The notes below the pieces were generated by a model. The model searched no databases, had not been told where the DNA came from, and worked only from the letters and a program-made list of their open reading frames with translations. The position numbers and the translations under genes are program-made. Shown piece by piece: positions 42,452 through 44,522 of a stretch of DNA of 44,522 nt. Source of the DNA: an uncultured Bacteroidales bacterium (lineage in GTDB: Bacteria; Bacteroidota; Bacteroidia; Bacteroidales; Paludibacteraceae); the NCBI GenBank assembly GCA_937891905.1, contig CALATT010000092.1, positions 1 to 44,522 of the forward strand, read 5' to 3'. The number at the start of each line of letters is the position of its first letter. Within the stretch, counting starts at the first letter, position 1.

Positions 42452-42540
42452 GACTACAAGCTGCGACCGTAACATTCGGAGGGAACCCACCCCGTAGGGG
42501 AAGGGGCGTGCCGAAGGTAGTACTTTTTTTTGATATATGC

Positions 42541-42570
42541 AAAAAAATCGCCCCGAAGAGCGATTTTTTG
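42541..42570. terminator. Terminator after the PH-like gene
   Basis: AAAAAATCGC (42542-42551) and GCGATTTTTT (42560-42569) with an 8-nt loop; A- and T-runs flank it, so it could act in both directions. It closes the three-gene operon on the minus strand. Confidence 0.85.
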
Positions 42571-42576
42571 CGACAA

Positions 42577-43122
42577 CTATCTTTGCTTAAGCCGAATAGC
42601 AAGAGAACGGGCGTTGTTCGTACAATATAGCGAACGATAGATATTATCTATTTGCAGAACGATTATTGGACACAAAGAAAATCTCTTTCTCACATACACC
42701 TCTTTGATGAGCGAGATAGGAACATGAAACTTTGTGGATTCTTGAAAAAAATGATATTCGCAGACATACAATATGTCGTTACTTATAATATAAGTATTTT
42801 TACAACTCCATAACATACGCAATGCAATAAGACCAATAATAACTACTGGTATCACCCAAGACATCCAAAATAATCGCATGTGTATGAGTAGAGTGTCTAA
42901 AAAAACTTGCATAGAATATTCCTCTACTTGATACATCCAAAACATGCGACTGAAGCCGAATAGGTACAAACACAAAAACACGACAACAATCACGCATAAT
43001 TTCACCCATGGAAAAGAATTGCTAAAGTTGGTCAAGTTAGCATTATCTAACTGATAGTCTGCATCTTTCAGTTTCAATTTTCGATTGGGAAGCCCAAATA
43101 GATATTTCTTAATAGTGGTCAT
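42577..43122 (-). CDS. Membrane protein with a PH-like (bPH2/DUF304-type) domain
   Basis: 181 residues. Two membrane helices (about 40-60 and 85-107) are followed by a small beta-rich domain: TYIISNDILYVCEYHF, PISLIKEVYVRKRF, and CPIIVLQIDNIYRSLYC. The strand pattern resembles bacterial PH domains of the YdbT/DUF304 kind, which follow two helices in the same way. Function unknown; inner-membrane location expected. The assignment is by pattern, not by a signature motif. Last gene of the operon. Confidence 0.6.
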   Translation of the reverse strand: MTTIKKYLFGLPNRKLKLKDADYQLDNANLTNFSNSFPWVKLCVIVVVFLCLYLFGFSRMFWMYQVEEYSMQVFLDTLLIHMRLFWMSWVIPVVIIGLIALRMLWSCKNTYIISNDILYVCEYHFFQESTKFHVPISLIKEVYVRKRFSLCPIIVLQIDNIYRSLYCTNNARSLAIRLKQR

Positions 43123-43131
43123 ATTCTGTAA

Positions 43132-43596
43132 TTATAATGAATTGTTAAATAAAGGAATAATTATGGTGTCCAACTGCGCAGCGGTCGTGTCCATCCTTTT
43201 GGCAATCAGCTGGCGTCGTTTATAATAAGTGCGTTTAGACATATCTGTAAAAGTTAAAATATCTTGCGTCGGGACATCCAAACCAATAAGAACTATCACC
43301 TGCATATCTAAATCCGTCAACTGAGGATATGTGCTTTTCAAAACAGACACTCGCTCTCTAAATATATGTGATAATTCATTCAAAAGATGCGATTTCTCAG
43401 AGGCACTTTTAGCATTATTAATCAATGAGTGACAATGCGATGTTTCTTCGTATTGATTGACTATCTCATGAATGCGCAAATCTGTCACTTGGCGCTTAAT
43501 ATTAAGTAAATAGTAGCAAAGATACGATATTAAGATTATAATAGCCATTATAATCACACACCACACTTGTACGGATATATAGTAGGATGTTATCAT
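43132..43596 (-). CDS. Membrane-tethered helix-turn-helix protein
   Basis: 154 residues. One membrane helix (about 12-32, VIIMAIIILISYLCYYLL) is followed by a coiled-coil-like stretch (35-90) and a C-terminal LuxR-like HTH (LTDLDMQVIVLIGLDVPTQD, then TDMSKRTYYKRRQLIAKRM). The end resembles the DNA-binding end of Bacteroidota TPR-TM-HTH regulators, but the periplasmic sensor half is missing. A DUF2807-like lipoprotein gene lies 12 nt upstream and could be its signal partner. Regulatory role is inference. Confidence 0.65.
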   Translation of the reverse strand: MITSYYISVQVWCVIIMAIIILISYLCYYLLNIKRQVTDLRIHEIVNQYEETSHCHSLINNAKSASEKSHLLNELSHIFRERVSVLKSTYPQLTDLDMQVIVLIGLDVPTQDILTFTDMSKRTYYKRRQLIAKRMDTTAAQLDTIIIPLFNNSL

Positions 43597-43608
43597 AAGC
43601 CGTTTGAA

Positions 43609-44301
43609 TTAAAAAATAAAAAATAATTCATTACTAATAGAACTCCATTGCATATTACATTGCATAATTTCTGGATCACCCACATAACTCACTTTGCTAT
43701 CAAATAGATCCTCAAACCAAATATGGTCTGTTACATGTAATTTGGCTTTTGTACCATAGCCGGTAGAAATATGCATATCTTTTGTTGTAAACTCAGACGC
43801 ATTTATAGAGCAATCAGTATATCTTGTATCAATATAGGCTGTATCGCATTCCCCTTCTAATGTAAGTTTTTGTATTGTAGTACCTCTAAAACGCATTTTC
43901 TTCACATCCAACATGAGATGCGTTTTTGCATCGATAAAATCAAAAACAATACTATCTTGGCGTATTGTATCTTTTGTTTCTAAAGACTGTAACAATGACG
44001 CGTCTATTTTTCTGAATGTAGGAGCGCACGCGTATATAGAATAGGAGTATTTCTTTTTACGGGGCATGTCAATGTATAGAGTTTTATCTTGTACCTCTAT
44101 TTTTACTGAATCTCCGTATTTGCCATCTATCTTGATTTGGTACAGATCAGAAGTCTGCTCTAATACAAGATCAGTCTTTGTACTTCTTCCGTTAATAACG
44201 ATTTCGTCAAAAGCGGCTGTTTCTACAATCAAAGGTTCATGAGCGCAGGACAAGAAACTCAAAGCCATACATGCCATAAAAAAAAGTTTGTTCGTTTTCA
44301 T
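43609..44301 (-). CDS. DUF2807-like lipoprotein
   Basis: 230 residues from ATG 44301 (ATG 44307 is an alternative two residues upstream). A lipoprotein-type signal ends in FLSC. The rest is a repetitive beta-strand pattern (VETAAFDEIVINGRSTKTDL, VKIEVQDKTLYIDMP, KLTLEGECDTAYIDT, SYVGDPEI), typical of the right-handed beta-helix DUF2807 head-GIN proteins, whose function is unknown. First gene of the three-gene group; no sigma-ABfr box was found in the 100 bp upstream. Confidence 0.7.
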   Translation of the reverse strand: MKTNKLFFMACMALSFLSCAHEPLIVETAAFDEIVINGRSTKTDLVLEQTSDLYQIKIDGKYGDSVKIEVQDKTLYIDMPRKKKYSYSIYACAPTFRKIDASLLQSLETKDTIRQDSIVFDFIDAKTHLMLDVKKMRFRGTTIQKLTLEGECDTAYIDTRYTDCSINASEFTTKDMHISTGYGTKAKLHVTDHIWFEDLFDSKVSYVGDPEIMQCNMQWSSISNELFFIF

Positions 44302-44307
44302 TTCCAT

Positions 44308-44522
44308 TTTCTTTAATATGTAAAATTTTCTATATTTTCGTTTATTTTTAATGGACATTACTGAGATCACTTATATTATTGTTCTCGGGAGGACTGCTAG
44401 TGATAATGATTAATGAATAATGATTAATGAATATCACTGCTGGTCGCATGTTTTTGGCTTTTTTGTGTGGAGAAAGCAATTGACTTTTGCTTTCGAACGG
44501 CAGGAGTAGCGGGGAGCGTAAC
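44308..44522. other. Right-edge intergenic region
   Basis: No gene seen. It contains a heptamer array at 44408-44435 (GATTAAT, GAATAAT, GATTAAT, GAATATC) and a hairpin GAAAGCAA (44472-44479) / TTGCTTTC (44487-44494) without a T-run. No convincing sigma-ABfr promoter was found here for the lipoprotein gene, so its promoter may be of another class. Confidence 0.5.

Noticed and set aside
42348..42602. 84-residue minus-strand open frame near the MITE-like element
   Set aside because: It runs through the element, the terminator and the end of the PH-like gene; no family pattern.
43176..43186. GCGCAGCGGTC shared with 35014-35024
   Set aside because: An 11-base match is expected by chance many times in 44 kb.

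Overview
The window looks like a chromosomal segment of a Bacteroidota species, most likely order Bacteroidales. The evidence is the type IX secretion genes porU and porV, a Bacteroidota-style LptD, DUF349 and GH3 proteins, and ten promoters of the sigma-ABfr type (TTG, exactly 20 bp, then TAnnTTTG). I cannot place it to genus. No rRNA, tRNA, CRISPR array, prophage or transposase gene was seen. Most genes are housekeeping genes in short, tightly packed operons.

Layout. 1-371: a promoter- and terminator-bounded non-coding RNA on the minus strand. 504-3942 (minus): glycosyltransferase, helical-repeat protein and PagL-like lipid A deacylase, translationally coupled. 4174-8970 (plus): lptD, SlyD-like FKBP, der. 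The divergent promoters between these two operons form an inverted repeat. 9078-15705 (plus): a degenerate FAH-fold protein, porU, porV, ispF, a small exported protein and a shikimate kinase. 15766-18400 (minus): DUF349 protein, ftsE-like ATPase, sufE. 18673-24534 (plus): prfB, exported C1 peptidase, YigZ-like protein, acyltransferase, coaD, S41 protease.

24583-27550 (minus) is the most notable metabolic locus. A protein closely resembling animal steroid 5-alpha-reductase, an Old Yellow Enzyme-type oxidoreductase and a short-chain dehydrogenase sit behind one promoter. This matches the 5AR / 5BR / HSDH arrangement known from gut Bacteroidales that convert bile acids and steroids. Upstream on the same strand, 27638-31972 holds a GH3 enzyme, a HAD hydrolase, a PlsC-type acyltransferase and an EamA transporter. 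32145-35571 (plus): mnmE, yicC, gmk, nadD. 35560-42254 (minus): dnaE, folC, a lipoprotein nitroreductase, prmA. 42577-44301 (minus): three envelope genes of unknown function (DUF2807-like lipoprotein, membrane-tethered HTH protein, PH-like membrane protein).

Two sequence-level phenomena run through the window. First, degenerate tandem arrays with a 7-bp (once 8-bp) period sit at many gene junctions, often running from the stop codon of one gene to the start codon of the next. Some have entered coding sequence: the pagL-like gene, the C1 peptidase, both ends of the OYE gene, the 3' end of gmk and probably dnaE. Second, an 82-bp sequence (80/82 identical) lies upstream of two unlinked operons (DUF349 and dnaE) and supplies the -33 box of both promoters. 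The dnaE copy has inverted-repeat ends like a MITE.
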